Assembly (NCBI GenBank): GCA_023014485.1
Contig: JAJOZX010000481.1
Coordinates: 506,001-570,000, forward strand
Length of the DNA stretch: 64,000 nucleotides
Source: Bathynomus jamesi
Taxonomy: Eukaryota; Arthropoda; Malacostraca; Isopoda; Cirolanidae
Reading direction: 5' to 3'
The stretch's first letter is position 1, and each line of letters begins with the position of its first letter. The notes under the pieces were generated by a model that was not told the origin of the DNA, ran no database searches, and saw nothing but the letters and a program-made list of their open reading frames with translations. This document shows positions 19,259 to 32,352 of the stretch, piece after piece. The position numbers and the translations under genes were made by a program.

Positions 19259-21499
19259 TTATTCAGTTTCGTAGTCTCTCTTGGTTTCAAATGATTTAAT
19301 TATTGCTTGAGATGCAATTTTGGTTTTAACGTAGCCATCTCTCCTCTCACTTCCATAAACTGCTCTTGCCGCCTCTGTTACGAGTTTGATACTCCTTTCT
19401 ACTGCTTGTGTATGACAAGGGAATTGAAAGAGTTTCAATTTTTCTTCGCTAATATTCTTAGCCAATGATGTCAACTCCTCTTTAGTTAAGTGTTTTGTCA
19501 GTGGTGGGATGGGACTATCTGTCCAAAATATAATATCAGTGTAGTCAAGTGCATGGAAATTTAGCTTCGGTACACTGAACTCGCGAATGTTTTTCATTTT
19601 TTCAGCTTGAGATCTTGCTACTTCTATCCTTCGTATTGCCAATTTTCGAATATTTGGCCGGTTATCAGTAATCAATGCAAGAAGAAGGTTCTCTTGATGC
19701 GCAAAGTAGACGTTACCAATGATAACTTTATCAACAATATCTCTAAGCTCCTTTGTTAGGTATCTTGAATAAGCTACCATCTGCCACAGGTGACGAGGTC
19801 CATCATAGCACCAAGGTTTTGTCTTGATCGTGAACCACATTGGAGCATAAACTTTGACGATGTATTCTACCAGCACTTTTAAGCTATCCATCGGATTTTC
19901 GCATCCCATGTAGAAACGCAGGATGTGGTTAGTAGTAGTCAACCATCTGGATTGGACCATTGGCCCAGGTTGAAGATTTGCTAAGTCATTGCTGCAACAC
20001 CCCCAGAAGTAATAGCCTGAGAAGCTTTATAGAGGTACAATTGATCTGTACTTAGATCATCAGAATCAGTAATTGGAAGAGGATTTCCTTCCACGGCTTC
20101 AAACTTAACTATTGGTTGGTCGACAGATTTTAATGCTCTTCCAATTCGTCCTGACATTTCTCATGGACCATGAGAGGGCCTGTCGAGGTGTTCTAACAAA
20201 TGCCTCAATGGTAACTCATTAAAATGAAAGAGAGACATAAATCAGTGAAAGGGTTTGTTTAAGTTCTGCTCTAAATGTTTTAATATGCCTCCGTTTATTC
20301 CAATATTGACTGCAATGCCATCACAGCCAATGGCAACAATATTTTTAGCACTGATATTTTTGCATCGCAAGAACTCCAAAATGCCTTTATAAATGCTTTT
20401 TGCTGTGCTCAATTCTGGAGATATGTGGCTTAAGTAAGTTGAGCCTGGTTGTTTCAAAAGGACAATATGCTCTTCCATAGTAATCCTAGAATGATACTTA
20501 CTACTTTTCATTATCATAACGTTTGTTCGCTCTTTTCTGCCATCAAAGAAGAGACCCATAACATGATCACCTGAACTGAAAGTTGAGGTATCTTCAGAGA
20601 GATCTTTTCTAATCTTGCTCCTTTCTCGTTTTATCTTGCTTCTGTCGATCACTGAAGAAGTATCTTCACTACTAATTAATTTTAAATCTTGAAAAACAGC
20701 AAATGCAAGAGCTGCCCCAGCACGGTCAGATATTCCTCTTCGATTGCATTCTCTACCCATTGTTGGCAACCGCATTCCCATTTGTGAAGGTCTGGGATTA
20801 GTTAATGGTTTTGTCGTGAGTTTAAACGGCTCACTGCTTTCTTCCGTTTCGCTGGAACTTGACGAAACAGTTGCAGCAGTATGAAATTCTTTCATTATTT
20901 TCGAGATCCGTGCTGTGTATTCCTCATACTTTTGTGTAGCCTTTTTCTTTTTTTCCATCTTTTTGGTAACCACTGTATCTACGGATCCACTCATCATTTT
21001 TTTGGACGTTCGTTGGTCATTAAGAAATCCCTTTCCAGAACAGGAACTTTTTGGTCTTTCTCACAACGACATGTCAGGAAGTCTTCACATTTAAAAGAAG
21101 CTATATCAAAGAGCTTCAGTGAGTCAAGGTTAAATGAAGCAATGCTTAATATGATGCTTGGTCTTTCCGCCCTTTGAATTGTTTCAAGACATTTTGATAT
21201 TTTTCATACAAACCTTGGATGCGCTGCGTTATGGTCTTATGATGGCTAGTTGGAATAGAAGCACGATCCCATACAGTCTTTACTTTTTGGGCAACGACTG
21301 TAGCAACATCATAAATTTTTGGATTAGCTTTTCCTGACTTAATTCTTTCCTGTCTAACATAAAAGAAACACTGAAGTATATCTTCGGACGAAGGCAAATA
21401 AATCAGTGAGAGATGCTTTGGTGGTCCAAAGATTGGATTAGGCTGATGAGCATTCCTTGTCTTCCTTTTTGTTGATTCATTCGCGGCCATGGAAGCCAT
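19259..21499 (-). pseudogene. Subfamily B transposase-like protein, copy 2
   Basis: From the N-terminus (21499): FGPPKHLSLIYLPSSEDILQ, VKTVWDRASIPTS, then LKLFDIASFKCEDFLTCRCE, a Cys-rich version of the LFDI block, a basic segment TKKMEKKKK, VMGLFFDGRKERT (first Asp), IVAIGCDGIAVNIGINGG (second Asp), LFHFNELPLRHL (CxxH with the Cys replaced by Ser), QSRWLTTTNHILRFY (RW), TDIIFWTDSPIPP and FPCHTQAVERSIKLVTEAA (late Glu). Lesions: frameshifts near 21000-21150 and 19970-19990, and in-frame TGA codons near 20160 and 20240. Confidence 0.88.
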
Positions 21500-21538
21500 A
21501 CCTAATTTTGCTTTGTGCGTCGGAATAGAATTAAACTA

Positions 21539-22111
21539 CAGGGCTATTTAAAATGATTCATCCGATTTCAACTGAGAATACTTCCGTACCTATCAACCGT
21601 GCATCAACTGGGCATACACCACATGAAAGAGGAAATCTCCGATTTTTACAAGATCACCGCGAGAGGGCTCCAAAGTCACGCCGTGGCCTAGCCTAGCAAC
21701 AAACATTTAGTGTGAAAATGGCGTCCGCACAGCAGAAGGCGTTTTGTGTGTTGCAGTTTTCGAGCTGTAAATCGGTCGCCGGATCTTACACCGTGCGACT
21801 TCTTCCTTTGGGGGTACGTTAAGGATACTGTGTACGTGCCACCGTTGCCCACATCTTTGGATGAGCTCCGAACTCGCATTGTTACTGCCGTAGAGTCAGT
21901 GACAACGGACATGCTGGAGCGAGTATAGGAGGAATTCAACTATCGTGTCGACGTTGCTCGTGTAACTAGGGGAAGTCACATAGAGCATTTATGAGGTGAG
22001 AGACAAAATTTTGACAGTTTTTCTTTTGGTTGATGTATCACAAATCACTCTGTATTTGTAACATTAAAAAATTCTCATTTGAAATCAGGTGAATCAATTT
22101 GAATAGCCCTG
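21539..22111 (+). mobile_element. Mariner-type internal-deletion MITE, copy 1
   Basis: Ends CAGGGCTATTTAAAATGATT and the complement of AATAGCCCTG, flanked by TA (21537-21538, 22112-22113). The interior keeps the first codons of a transposase (MASAQQKAFCVLQF at 21718) fused after SSCK directly to its C-terminal block RSPDLTPCDFFLWGYVKD and a tail ending GSHIEHL. Copy 2 at 47411-47977 has the same fusion point. It was inserted into the terminal region of the B element. Confidence 0.9.
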
Positions 22112-22687
22112 TATATTAGTGACTGTAAATGTTTTCAGCAAATCGGATTCAATATAAAAATTTATTAAAGCAATCAAATAATCTGAAAGAGAAATATAAA
22201 TTATAATATAATATAGTATAAATAACAAACCCTAAATAATATAATTATGAAATAATTTAAATCTGTGAAAATCTAAACAAATGGAAACCTTAAAAATGGC
22301 ACTAAAACATCTACTAAAGTTGAGAAACTCGACGAAAGATATAAAAACTATTTTTTTAGTATTTTTCATGAAATACCAAATTTTTCAAATTTCTGTGGGG
22401 AATGGAAAAAGAGTATATAAGAATAAAGTTAAAGAACATAAATAGACAAATCATACTGAATAAAAATGATCTTCCTAGCTTAAACACAATGGAAGATACG
22501 CTTAAATCTTTGAATTTTTCCTTAATTTTTGGGGGCACCTGAAAGACAAACTCTTTGACCTCCTTCGGACCAGTGAAGTTGATGTCGCAAGCAGCTAATA
22601 TTTTACAGATTTCTTATTGGCACCACAGACTAACTTTTGGGTGCCCCTACAAAACTGAATTCTAAAAAAAGTTTTTTTCACTCCACC

Positions 22688-22806
22688 CTATTGTCCTCCA
22701 TCCACCCCACCTTCCCCCAGTTGGGGTACCTTGACTATCGCTGCGGCGTTGCCACATGTACGGAGTCACCTGTGAGGCGAGGAACATTACATATGCAGGC
22801 AACTGT
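22688..22806 (-). repeat. Interspersed repeat R1, copy 2
   Basis: Complement of the R1 sequence: CCCCAGTTGGGGTACCTTGA, GTTGCCACATGTACGGAGTC, GCGAGGAACATTACATATGC. It is separated from R2 (18226) by the B element and a MITE. Confidence 0.8.
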
Positions 22807-22809
22807 ACC

Positions 22810-24160
22810 TCCATAGTTTTTAACTGTGCTTTTTAAATTTCTTTATTTTTATTGTTCTCATTTTTCTCATTCTTGATTTGACTGCTTTCAAGGTTTTTAG
22901 ATTAAGACAAAGAGTATAACTGAATCAAACCACGTACTACAGGCGGTTCTGATGTACCGTATGGTATGGAGTCATCAAACTGGCATCCTTTGCTTAAGTC
23001 ATTAAGTAATAATAATAATAATAATACGAGGGTACACTATAAAAGACTTAAATTTTACCACTTTCTTAAGATCGTGACACAAAACGGTACAGTTTTTCTG
23101 AAGAGGATGTACTGTAAATGTTTTTTAAAAGATAAAAAAGTTTTGTCTTATTTTAATCGTTGAAATTTTTCAACCTAAAATGGAAAAGTTATTAAAATTT
23201 TGCTCTCAGACATTGAAAGGAATAATATTACACACATTTTTTGCGTGACATAACGTAATAATTATTGAGGAGGGTCAAAAAAAAGGGCCCATCCCGCTAC
23301 CTCTTTGGGCTATTATTGTCCAACGCCATCAGGATGTGAACTCACGAGTTCAGTGTCTTCAGTTCACTTGCAGTGAAACGGTGTTACCGACCGAGTTACA
23401 GATGTTGGCTGAGAAGGATACGATGATAAGACCAAACTGGCAAACGATACACACTGTAAATATCTTTGAAAATTAATATTTCTCTTAAAGAAAAATTTTG
23501 AATCGAAATATTTAAAGGAAAATTGAGTACAAATAATGCATTACATTTAATATAAAACATTTAATACACCTATTATAAGCCTATTTAGTCGATAAACACG
23601 GAAATAAACAAACACAAAAAATAGTATGGAAAAGCTTTATTAATTAATGAACTGCGAAGGAGGACGTAAACATTTACCCATTTCTTCAACAACAACAACA
23701 ACGTTTTACATATATTCACTTCTTACAAAATCCAACCAAGTAAACATTTTCTCAAGAAAGTACGTCGTTCCGCAATATCAATCGTTATTGGTTACGTTTA
23801 TCATAATAGTTTTCAATTTCAGAGATATAATATGAGTGATGTCTCAGCTTTGTAACTAAAGATAACGAGTTAAATTTTTGGAGATTTTCGTGCAGAATTG
23901 CAATAAATTTCTTAGTGTTTCTTACTCAAATACCTTACTTCAGCCGAATCAGATTTTTTTTATGGATAAAACAGAGTTTATAGTCTTGCTGTCTTTGAAG
24001 GGGCGAAAACTAAACACATTTTACGTAGTTGTTGGAACGACTTCAGATTTCCTCCATGTGAAATATTTATTAATTATTCAAATTAGTTTAGAGTGGTAAA
24101 AATAATAATAATAACAATAATAATAATATTAATGATAATTATTATTATTTATTAATTATT
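22810..24160. other. No recognisable gene or element
   Basis: Low-complexity AT-rich DNA with TAA/AAC triplet runs near 23010 and 23690. Frames of up to 73 codons exist at 22966, 23647 and 23878 but show no motif. I see no inverted ends. Confidence 0.4.
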
Positions 24161-24161
24161 A

Positions 24162-24808
24162 CACTGCCCAACAAAAAACATTTTTTGCTGCTGATTTAAT
24201 TCTAAGACCTGCTTCTGGATAATATTGATGTGCTGATTTCAAAAATCACCTTAGATTTTGTTCATCACATCAGGTTTTCGTACAATGCAATATGCCTATT
24301 TTGGGTGATCCATGAAGGGCGCTTATCAAAATTGATGATTTTTTAGACCTGTTAACAGCTGTTTTGCTGTTAAAATTTTATCTGTGGAATACGCAAATCT
24401 GTGCATTAAATCTAAAGGTCATGTACAACATATTAAAATCTTGGGTATCTGTGATTTCCCCAGTGTGAGCGTGACGTCATGATCTACTTTAATATGGATT
24501 CATTTTTTGCTTATTAAACACTTTTAATCACTTTATGTGTCAGTATTACCATTGTATATTAAAGTCCACTCCCTGCACAATTGTTTACTTTTCCATGCTG
24601 ATTCTGAGTATGTAAAAACTTATTTTCTGAAAAGAAAAAAAATTGGGTATAACCCTGCCAAAATGCGATATCTCCAAAATATCTGTATTTGATTGCTCGA
24701 AAACCTGACGTGATAGGCAAAAACTAAGGTGATTTTTTAAATCAGCACACCAAAGTTACCTAAAAACAGGTGTTAGAATTAAATCAGCAAAATTGGTGTT
24801 GGGCAGTG
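24162..24808. mobile_element. MITE with CACTGCCCAACA ends
   Basis: CACTGCCCAACAAAAAACAT at left and the complement of CACTGCCCAACACCAATTTT at right. The inverted similarity includes GCTGATTTAATTCTAA and the TCAGGTTTTCG segment, so each arm is more than 150 bp. No coding content. The flanks are too AT-rich to fix the duplication length. Confidence 0.8.
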
Positions 24809-25184
24809 TTATTTATTAATTACCATATTATTTATTATTTATTATTATTATTATTATAAAACTTTTATTGATGTACGGCAAATTTCTTTCAATTTTGAAA
24901 TATTTTGTGAAAAAAATTGAAATTTTTTTTTCTTTTTTACATTATGACAAAAAATGTGAAAATCACGAAAACAAATATTTGAAAAAAAATGAGAAATAAT
25001 AATAATTATAATTATATTTTTGCATATAATATAATAATTATATTTTTGCAGAGTTTATGAAGGCAAATATCACATCCCTTGTCAAAAATAAATATGAAGA
25101 TATTCCATTCAGCGATAATCACAGGCTGTTGCTTCTTGCTTCCGCTATGTGTATTTGTTTTGAAGGAAATTGTATCTAAATATA

Positions 25185-26150
25185 CTGACAGTAATTAATC
25201 AATTTATAGTTGCTTCTTGGGTGTAAACAAAGCGTATAATAGAGTGAATCACAATGTTTTTTTTACAAATTAGAAGACAAGAATGTTCCACACTATATTT
25301 TAAATATATTGAGATTTTGGTACACCTATCAAACTTTTATGGTTAGATGTGGCAATGTATTTTCAGAATGTTTTGTTTCTCATGCAAACTTAGACAGTCC
25401 TCCTCGCTCTCTCCTCTGTTGCTTACTACATATATTGATGGATTGAGTACGGCTGTTAATATGGTAAGAGTGGGATGTTGTGTAGATAAATAATTTGGTC
25501 TATACCGATGATATGGTGTTAATAAACCCATTAGTTCAAGATCTGGATCATCTTCTAAAAATTGCCAATTAAATTCAAAGAAACATTAATTTTAATGTTA
25601 CTAAAACTGAAGTAGGCATTTCCATCCTAAAAGCTGAAACCAAACGGTTAATATTTTTTCCAGAGTGAGAGGTTAACCACAAGAATAAATACAGGAATTT
25701 AAGTATCTGGGTCAAGTTATCTCTAATTCTTTGAGTTAAGATTCAGACATAAGAAAACAGTATCGAAATTTAAGTGCTAAAACGAATATGGTTACAAGGA
25801 ACTTGAGATTCCGTACGAGCGAAGCTGAAGACACTCTTTTGCGTACTTTCTGCACTAATATCTGTGGGTAGCAACTGTGAGCTAATTATAAAAGTTTCTA
25901 GCAGAACCCTAAATTTGCTCTATACCAAATATTTTAAACCACTGCGTAAGTTACCCGCAAGACGTTAAACTTCACAAATGTTGGTTAACCATAATGTGCC
26001 GAGAGCCGAGCCTCACGGAGGTAACAAGACGCACTCATTACAGTCTAATTTGAATAATTCAAAATTTGGACAGACCAATTGTCCAAGCTATCCATCAGTC
26101 CCGCTCTGTCTTCTGCTCTGTCTCCTGCTCTATATCTTCTAGAAATCTAG
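25185..26150 (+). pseudogene. Non-LTR retrotransposon reverse transcriptase relic
   Basis: Several frames together give KLEDKNVPHYILNILRFWY, then TFMVRCGNVFSECF, SSLSPLLFTTYIDG, the catalytic-box remnant YTDDMVLINP (family YADD), and downstream EFKYLGQVISNSLS and EAEDTLLRTFCTNIC. This order matches reverse transcriptases of LINE elements of the CR1/jockey-like kind. Many stops and frame changes show that it is long dead. No endonuclease domain is visible upstream. Confidence 0.8.
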
Positions 26151-26350
26151 ACTATAGACTTCTTGGTATGAAAATGTTTGTCTATTATAGCTCCACTTAA
26201 CAACATTATTGGTACGTGTATTTTTTATTTATTTTTTTAGTCTTAGCTCTCGATAGTTTTTAGTATTCTTTCAGTATCAGTTCTTTCATTATATGTAATT
26301 TTTTTAATTTCTTTTAACTCCTAATTTTACTTTTTATATTTATTTTTTAA

Positions 26351-26627
26351 CCCTTTGACTGCCAGGATCCGTTTTCTATGCCATTACGTCACGCCGAAAA
26401 ATGGCCTAAATTTAATTAACTTTCGAAATTTTTGGGGGCCAAAAAAATCACTATCAACTTGAATTAGTTACCCATAAATCCTCACTTTCTCTAGTAATGT
26501 TTCCAATAATAACAATAATAAAAAAATAATTCTTTATGGATAACAATTTTATCCTGACCAAAAAAAGAAGTAATTTTTTGGAATAAAGAATTTTTTCACT
26601 ATACTGTGTATACATTTTTTGAAACAC

Positions 26628-26701
<74 letters not shown>

Positions 26702-26861
26702 GTAAAATGTATTTAGACTTTGCAAAGATAAGCAAAATTAATATATATCAAATAATTTTGAATAAATAAAAGAAAATAAAGGTAAAAAAGCCAACACTTA
26801 CCAGTCCGTGTTTGGCAGTTGCCCGAGAACACGGACCAGTCCGTGTGTGGCAGTCAAAGGG
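26351..26861. mobile_element. piggyBac-type MITE with TTAA duplication
   Basis: CCCTTTGACTGCCAGGATCC at left and GGCAGTCAAAGGG at right, directly flanked by TTAA at 26347-26350 and 26862-26865, the piggyBac hallmark. GTCCGTGT repeats lie near the right end. The interior holds a (TA)n tract and no transposase. Confidence 0.92.
26631..26694. repeat. (TA)n microsatellite
   Basis: About 64 bp of pure TA inside the piggyBac-type MITE. It directly follows AACACTCTGTATATA, a mariner-like end, so it may have grown at an old TA insertion site. Confidence 0.95.
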
Positions 26862-27189
26862 TTAATATTTAGTTTTTATATTCATTTTTTTAATTAATCG
26901 CATCGTTTATTACGTTCATGAATATTGTACTTTTTATGGGTTTTAGCTCCTGCAAATATAATGTTAAATATACGAGGGTTTTTGTAGGTTGTAATATAGA
27001 AATAAATGTAACTTGGCCTTTATTCATAAAATTGAAAAAGTGGAGTTCAGTTAGGATCTTATAAAGTAAAATGGTTCTGCTACACCATGAATGAAATTTT
27101 CGGAGCAGACTCCAAAGGTTTTACTCCAGCTACAGATACCCTCGGGACACTGTTTTTAACCTTATCATGTAATGGAATTTTGAGATATA

Positions 27190-27780
27190 TTTAGAAGTGA
27201 AATAAAAATATGGCATGGAATTGTTTTTATTCTCTACTTTGTGCGATACCATTTTGCTTTTAAAATATCTTCAACTCGTCTTGGCATCAACTCCACAAAT
27301 GATTTACAAATGTTGACGAGTTTTGGATCATCACTCGGCACTCACAATGGCGTCTTATAGTTTTCGTTAGTTGAGATGTCTTCCTTTCGCATTCATATCT
27401 TCCAATATGATCAGAGATCTGATGAATTTCGTGTCCAATCTAATACTTCAATGCCATTTTTGTCAAAAAAACTTTTTCGCAACATTTGCTGTATGGCATA
27501 GTGCCAAATCTTGTTAAAACAACAATCTTTTATGTATAAACCATTCGTTGATCGGGGTCAACAATTTTTCTTTCATCATTGGTATGTATTTTTGGAATCT
27601 CCTGTTCCACGCATTCCAAAACAAGACCAAACCATAATCCTCTCAGGATGATTCGTGGTGCAAGACGGGTGACGAGTTAATCTCTTGGCATCCTTCATTT
27701 TCTTTCAAACCAGATAATGAGACTCATCGCTAAAAATAACCCGAGAAAAATGAAATTAAATTCTAACGTGTCTCATGAAA
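27190..27780 (-). pseudogene. Tc1-like transposase relic
   Basis: On the minus strand, VIFSDESHYLV (first catalytic Asp intact), then ERIMVWSCFGMRGTGD, then DKNGIEVLDWTRNSSDL and a Lys-rich stretch, and a tail LVELMPRRVEDILKAKW, in the order seen in Tc1 transposases. Multiple stops and frame shifts. The HTH half is missing. Confidence 0.75.
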
Positions 27781-28137
27781 ACACACAAAAACACCCCCCC
27801 CCCCCCCAAATAATGAGCGTCACGTGAACATGAGAAGCTATTCATAGATGTAATAATTTTAATTTATAAAGTGGGTGTGTAGTACCATATAACAGCAAAG
27901 TTTTAGTAGGTTTTAGTAGGTAACGTTGATTAATTTTTTTAGAAAAGATTGTGAATTGTTTGAATATTCCGAGTCATTCCTGAAAATGAACCACAAACTT
28001 TTCATAACATTTTACTAAAAAAAAAAAAAGAAAAATCCTATACAGTGGAGTCTTTGTATTTCAGTGCCCTTTGCAATCTCTTTCTATTTCATTTCTAAGG
28101 TTAGGGACAAAGCTTTCAAGTATTTTCCATATTTATA

Positions 28138-28147
<10 letters not shown>

Positions 28148-28188
<41 letters not shown>
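28148..28188. repeat. (TA)n microsatellite
   Basis: About 40 bp of TA. The sequence downstream (28180-28440) contains two copies of a CATATGGTTTGTATG-like string in opposite orientation, but no gene. Confidence 0.95.
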
Positions 28189-28190
<2 letters not shown>

Positions 28191-28726
28191 TGTGGTTTGT
28201 ATCATATGGTTTGTATGTCATCTTTTAGCATTTTAGCTGAGAAATTGGATTTATGGCGAATATTCCAGAAAAATCTTGCGATAATTAAAGCAACTTTAAT
28301 TAACGTAAGCCAACTGCAGGAGGTTTGGACAAGCTTCTCAAAAAAATCGATAAAACAAGAGATGCTAAAAGATGGCATACAAACCATAAAATTACCCAGT
28401 ACTAACATATTAAAATTTCATGGTTCTATGTATTGTATTTGCTGACATATGAAGGATTTAAAAGGTCTCCCTTTTTTTTTGCCGACCTGACAATGCAGTA
28501 GTAGTGTAAATCGAGAATATCCAGTAGCATAAAGAAATGTTCAATAAATCCGTAATTTTCATTAGTTTTCTTTGAAATCCGCTCACCGTATAAGAAATTT
28601 ACTTAGTTGTGGGTGTAAAAAAATTTTTGAAATCTGACCATAACTTTGGATTTTACAGCCAAAGTTCGAGGTCTCCCTTTTTTTTGCCCATCCTATATAT
28701 ATATATATATATATATACATATATAT

Positions 28727-28730
<4 letters not shown>

Positions 28731-28762
<32 letters not shown>
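28731..28762. repeat. (GT)n microsatellite at the edge of the foldback element
   Basis: (TG)16 follows a (TA)n tract at 28696-28729 and directly borders the foldback at 28770. Confidence 0.95.
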
Positions 28763-28768
<6 letters not shown>

Positions 28769-28769
28769 C

Positions 28770-29173
<404 letters not shown>

Positions 29174-29189
29174 AATAAAACCACGAAGG

Positions 29190-29296
29190 AAAGGAAACAC
29201 AGAATGGTGCTCAAGCGCTTTCGTCTAATGACATCCTCAGGGACACTGAAGTACATAAAGAAAAATAGTTGCAGCCTATATATACGTTAGAGAAAA

Positions 29297-29300
<4 letters not shown>
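29190..29300 (-). repeat. Penelope-like element 3' end with hammerhead-like motif
   Basis: On the minus strand CTGAGGA-T-GTC-ATTA-GAC-GAAAG (about 29208-29236) has the layout CTGANGA, stem, GAAA seen at the 3' ends of other Penelope-like copies here. It lies downstream, in the same orientation, of the RT/GIY-YIG relic at 30234-31936, the MITE at 29332-29905 having inserted between. Hammerhead ribozymes are an established feature of Penelope-like elements. Confidence 0.55.
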
Positions 29301-29327
<27 letters not shown>

Positions 29328-29331
29328 TATA

Positions 29332-29905
29332 CCGGGTGTCCGAGAATTATCTGTACAAGTTTTGGCTGTTATTAAAAGTCAACCATGAAGTGTAGAAATT
29401 CCAGTGTTGTCCCATTTTACAGAGAATCTCATTAAGCTTTTTCTGATACCAAGTTTTGACAAGTTTTTTAGAAATTCCAGTGTGTCCGAAAATTATCTGT
29501 ACAATTTCATCTTTTAATAAAATTCTTGATAACACACGTAAAATTCTTAAACAAGATTATTTAGAATCCGTATTTTCAAAAGTTTCTTTTATTAAAGTAA
29601 CGTTGTTACAAACATTCGATATGTGCACCATCAGTGATTCGCAAAACATCCAATCGATAATCCAAATGTTGCCATGTATGCCGCAGCATATCCACATCAA
29701 TTCGCTCAATAGCAGCTGTGATTCTTGCTTTTAAATCATCAATGTCTGTCACCCGCGTACAAAAAAGAAAAAACTTGTCAAAACTTGTTATCAGCAAAAC
29801 CTTAATGAGTTTCTCTGTAAAATGGGACAACACTGGAATTTCTACACTTCATGGTTGACTTTTAATAACAGCCAAAAATTGTACAGATAATTCTCGGACA
29901 CCCGG
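29332..29905 (-). mobile_element. Mariner-type internal-deletion MITE
   Basis: Ends CCGGGTGTCCGAGAATTATC and its complement, flanked by TA (29330-29331, 29906-29907). Inverted arms continue about 110 bp (AGTCAACCATGAAGTGTAGA). The minus strand interior retains a mariner-type C-terminal tail, VTDIDDLKARITAAIERI then DGAHIECL. The catalytic part is deleted. Confidence 0.9.
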
Positions 29906-30233
29906 TATATATACAATAAACGGAGAAATAAAAATTAAAATTAAAAATTAAAGGATTGTGGGAGGAGCATACAAATTTGTAAGGAAAAGCTACCGATTTT
30001 AGCACTTTGCTCGAATCCAACACAAGATCAAATGAATTGTTTCCAAACAATGTTATAGTTAATTAAAAAAAAATGATAAATTGAAAAATAAAAATAAAAA
30101 TAAAACTTATAAGAGGAGCATACAAATTTATACTGGAAATCTGCCCAGGTTTTAGCACTCTGCCCTTCTTGTCTAAGTTCGATATATATAAAAATAAATT
30201 GAAAAATAAAAGTTATTAGAGTAGCATACAAGT

Positions 30234-31936
30234 TTACCAAAGGTTTAGCGTTCTACCCTTCTTGTCTAAATCCCTTCTGAACGAATTCAAAACAACAGGA
30301 TCGAGTTGAAAAAGACCTTTGCTTATGTTGAAGTTATTTGTAAGTTGGAGAATGGCAGACTCAAGAATATTTCTATTAACAATGTTGCTAGAGTGAAACA
30401 AAACTGAAGCATTATTCCGATCAATACAGTGGGATAACTCTGACAAATGGACAAAAAGGGCACTGGACGACTGTCCCGTTCTAACGGAATATTGCTGCTG
30501 TTTTATACGTGTGTGCAAATCCTTTCCCGTCTGACCTATGTAAAAGGAATCACATTCTTTACAACCAATTTTATAGATAATGCCTAAATTATTGGTAGGG
30601 CTATTTTTTACTATGATATTTTTCACAATGTTGTTATATGAAAATACTACATTAATATCCAAAAGTTTAAGTGCATTAGCAATGCCTAAGAAGCCCAGGA
30701 AAAATGGAAGTACTAAAATATTCTTTGACAAAGTCAGAGTGTTATTATTCACACGATAGAAAGTTCGTTTTGCCTTGTTGAGACAAGATTCCATAAACGC
30801 AGATGGATAACACAGATCACTTCCAATACCGTTGATTTTTTCCAATTCGGCATCGATGTATTCCGGACTGGCGATCCTAAGGGCGCGGAGAAACATTGAA
30901 GAAAAAATGACCTTCTTAGTGGGGGTGTCATGTCCCGAGTAAAAGTGTACGTAGGACAAATTGTTTGTTTTTTTCCGATAGATACTAAACTTAAAACCTG
31001 GGCTTTCCCTATGTACACGCACATCCAAAAACGGGATTGAGTTGTCTTGTTCCACTTCTAAAGTAAACTTAATGGAGGGGACTTGATCATTTAACTGAAG
31101 GAGGAAGTATCCAGGTCACGATTCATGGGCCAGATACACAAAATATCGTCGACGTACCGCAACCATGGGATGCCAACCCCCAGGATTCTCGGAATGTAAG
31201 TAATTTCGAAAAACTCCACATAAATATTGGAGAGGAGGGGCGACAAGGGGTTGCCCATGGCCATCCCAAAAACTTGTTGATAATACGCGTTATTGAAAGT
31301 GAATTTACAGTCTTTGATGCAAAGCTTAATAAGTTCCAAAACAATGTGTGCAGGTAGTGGCAGGTCATACTTATGTAATTCTCGAGAGAGAAAGTCAAGC
31401 ATATCGTCAATCGGCACTTTTGTAAACAATGAACAAACGTCAAAACTGATCAATCTATCGTTGGTTTCAGTACGTGCATTATTCAATTTTTGAGTAAGAT
31501 CCATGGAATTTTTTACATGTGAATCAGAGATAGTTCCGAGAATGGGGGACAAGACTTTGACAAGCTATTTGGAGAGTTTATAAGTAATAGAGCCCACCGA
31601 GCTAATAATAGGGCGCATAGGGTTGCCAGGTTTGTGGGTTTTAATAAGACCGTAAAGTTAGGGCAGAGAAGGTGAAGTGGACATGAAAAGCGGGATTAAG
31701 TCCTTATGATCTTTGAGAATGCGTTTCAAGCCACTATTAAATGATTTGATGACGTCATCCTGCGGGTTCTGCCTAAGTTTTCTGTATGTGGCGGGGTCCT
31801 GGAGAAGCTCGTTCATCTTTCTGATGTAGTCCACTTTGTCCATAATAACTATGGTGTTAGCCTTGTCTGCTTTAGTAATATGGAGCTCCCCATCTTTTTT
31901 TAATTGTGAGAGGCTATTGCGAAAACGTTTAGGAAA
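30234..31936 (-). pseudogene. Penelope-like retroelement ORF (RT plus GIY-YIG endonuclease)
   Basis: Minus strand order: ADK-type start KANTIVIMDKVDYIRK (about 31850), LYGLIKTHKPGNP, LISFDVCSLFTKVP (RT motif A, Asp), MAMGNPLSPLLSNIY, WLRYVDDILCIW (catalytic YVDD), linker with IPFLDVRV, then the endonuclease IYKIGCKECDSFYIGQTG with its paired Cys, and a C-terminal NFNISKG region. Lesions: two stops (after PSLP near 31660; after KLSK near 31565) and one frameshift near 31090. Without them it would be one long RT-EN protein. The 5' end meets a (TA)n/(GA)n tract at 31938. Confidence 0.95.

Positions 31937-31937
<1 letters not shown>

Positions 31938-32014
<77 letters not shown>
31938..32014. repeat. 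(TA)n-(GA)n microsatellite
   Basis: 30 bp TA followed by 45 bp GA, bordering the truncated 5' side of the Penelope-like element. Confidence 0.95.
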
Positions 32015-32017
<3 letters not shown>

Positions 32018-32313
32018 TTCCGTTTGGCTGACTGCTACAGATTTTTACGAAACTAAGCAAATCAATTATATTTTTATTTACAAACTTTATCCTTAGGAAA
32101 TAGCTAATTCTTTACGTAATTTAATTAACTAAACCTAACCTAACACCCTACCTAACCTAACTTAACCTAACTTACATTTCTTCAGGATAAAATTTGTAGT
32201 GATGCACCGGAGGCAGATTTTGGCCGGAGGCCGGAGGGCCGGAACCTCCGGCTTAGTGTTCTTTCCTCCGGCCGGAGGCCAGAGGTTCCGGTCAATTGAT
32301 TTATTTCAGTATT

Positions 32314-32315
<2 letters not shown>

Positions 32316-32350
<35 letters not shown>
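32316..32350. repeat. (GT)n microsatellite
   Basis: About 34 bp GT inside the hAT element. Confidence 0.95.

Positions 32351-32352
<2 letters not shown>

Larger units (their letters stand above)
18753..22649 (-). mobile_element. Subfamily B element copy 2
   Basis: Begins TAGGGGCACTCAAAAGTTAG and ends with the near-exact complement. Inverted repeats of about 300 bp (18753-19060 against 22340-22649) include GAAGTTGATGTCGC-type and CCTTAATTTTT segments. Length 3897 bp, of which 573 bp is a later mariner-type MITE (21539-22111), leaving about 3.3 kb. It sits inside the R1-R2 repeat, R2 and TTATATGTTG on the left, R1 on the right. No clear 9-bp duplication could be read. Confidence 0.9.

Noticed and set aside
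23878..24099. 73-codon ORF
   Set aside because: No motif, AT-rich context, length expected by chance.
28071..28445. 124-codon ORF near 28.1 kb
   Set aside because: Half is (TA)n translation and the rest lies in a short inverted repeat; no protein motif.
32125..32170. Interstitial telomere (CCTAA)n
   Set aside because: Only a few degenerate CCTAAC units, and such units are part of several MITE cores here (2725, 11784, 28770); not a telomeric array.
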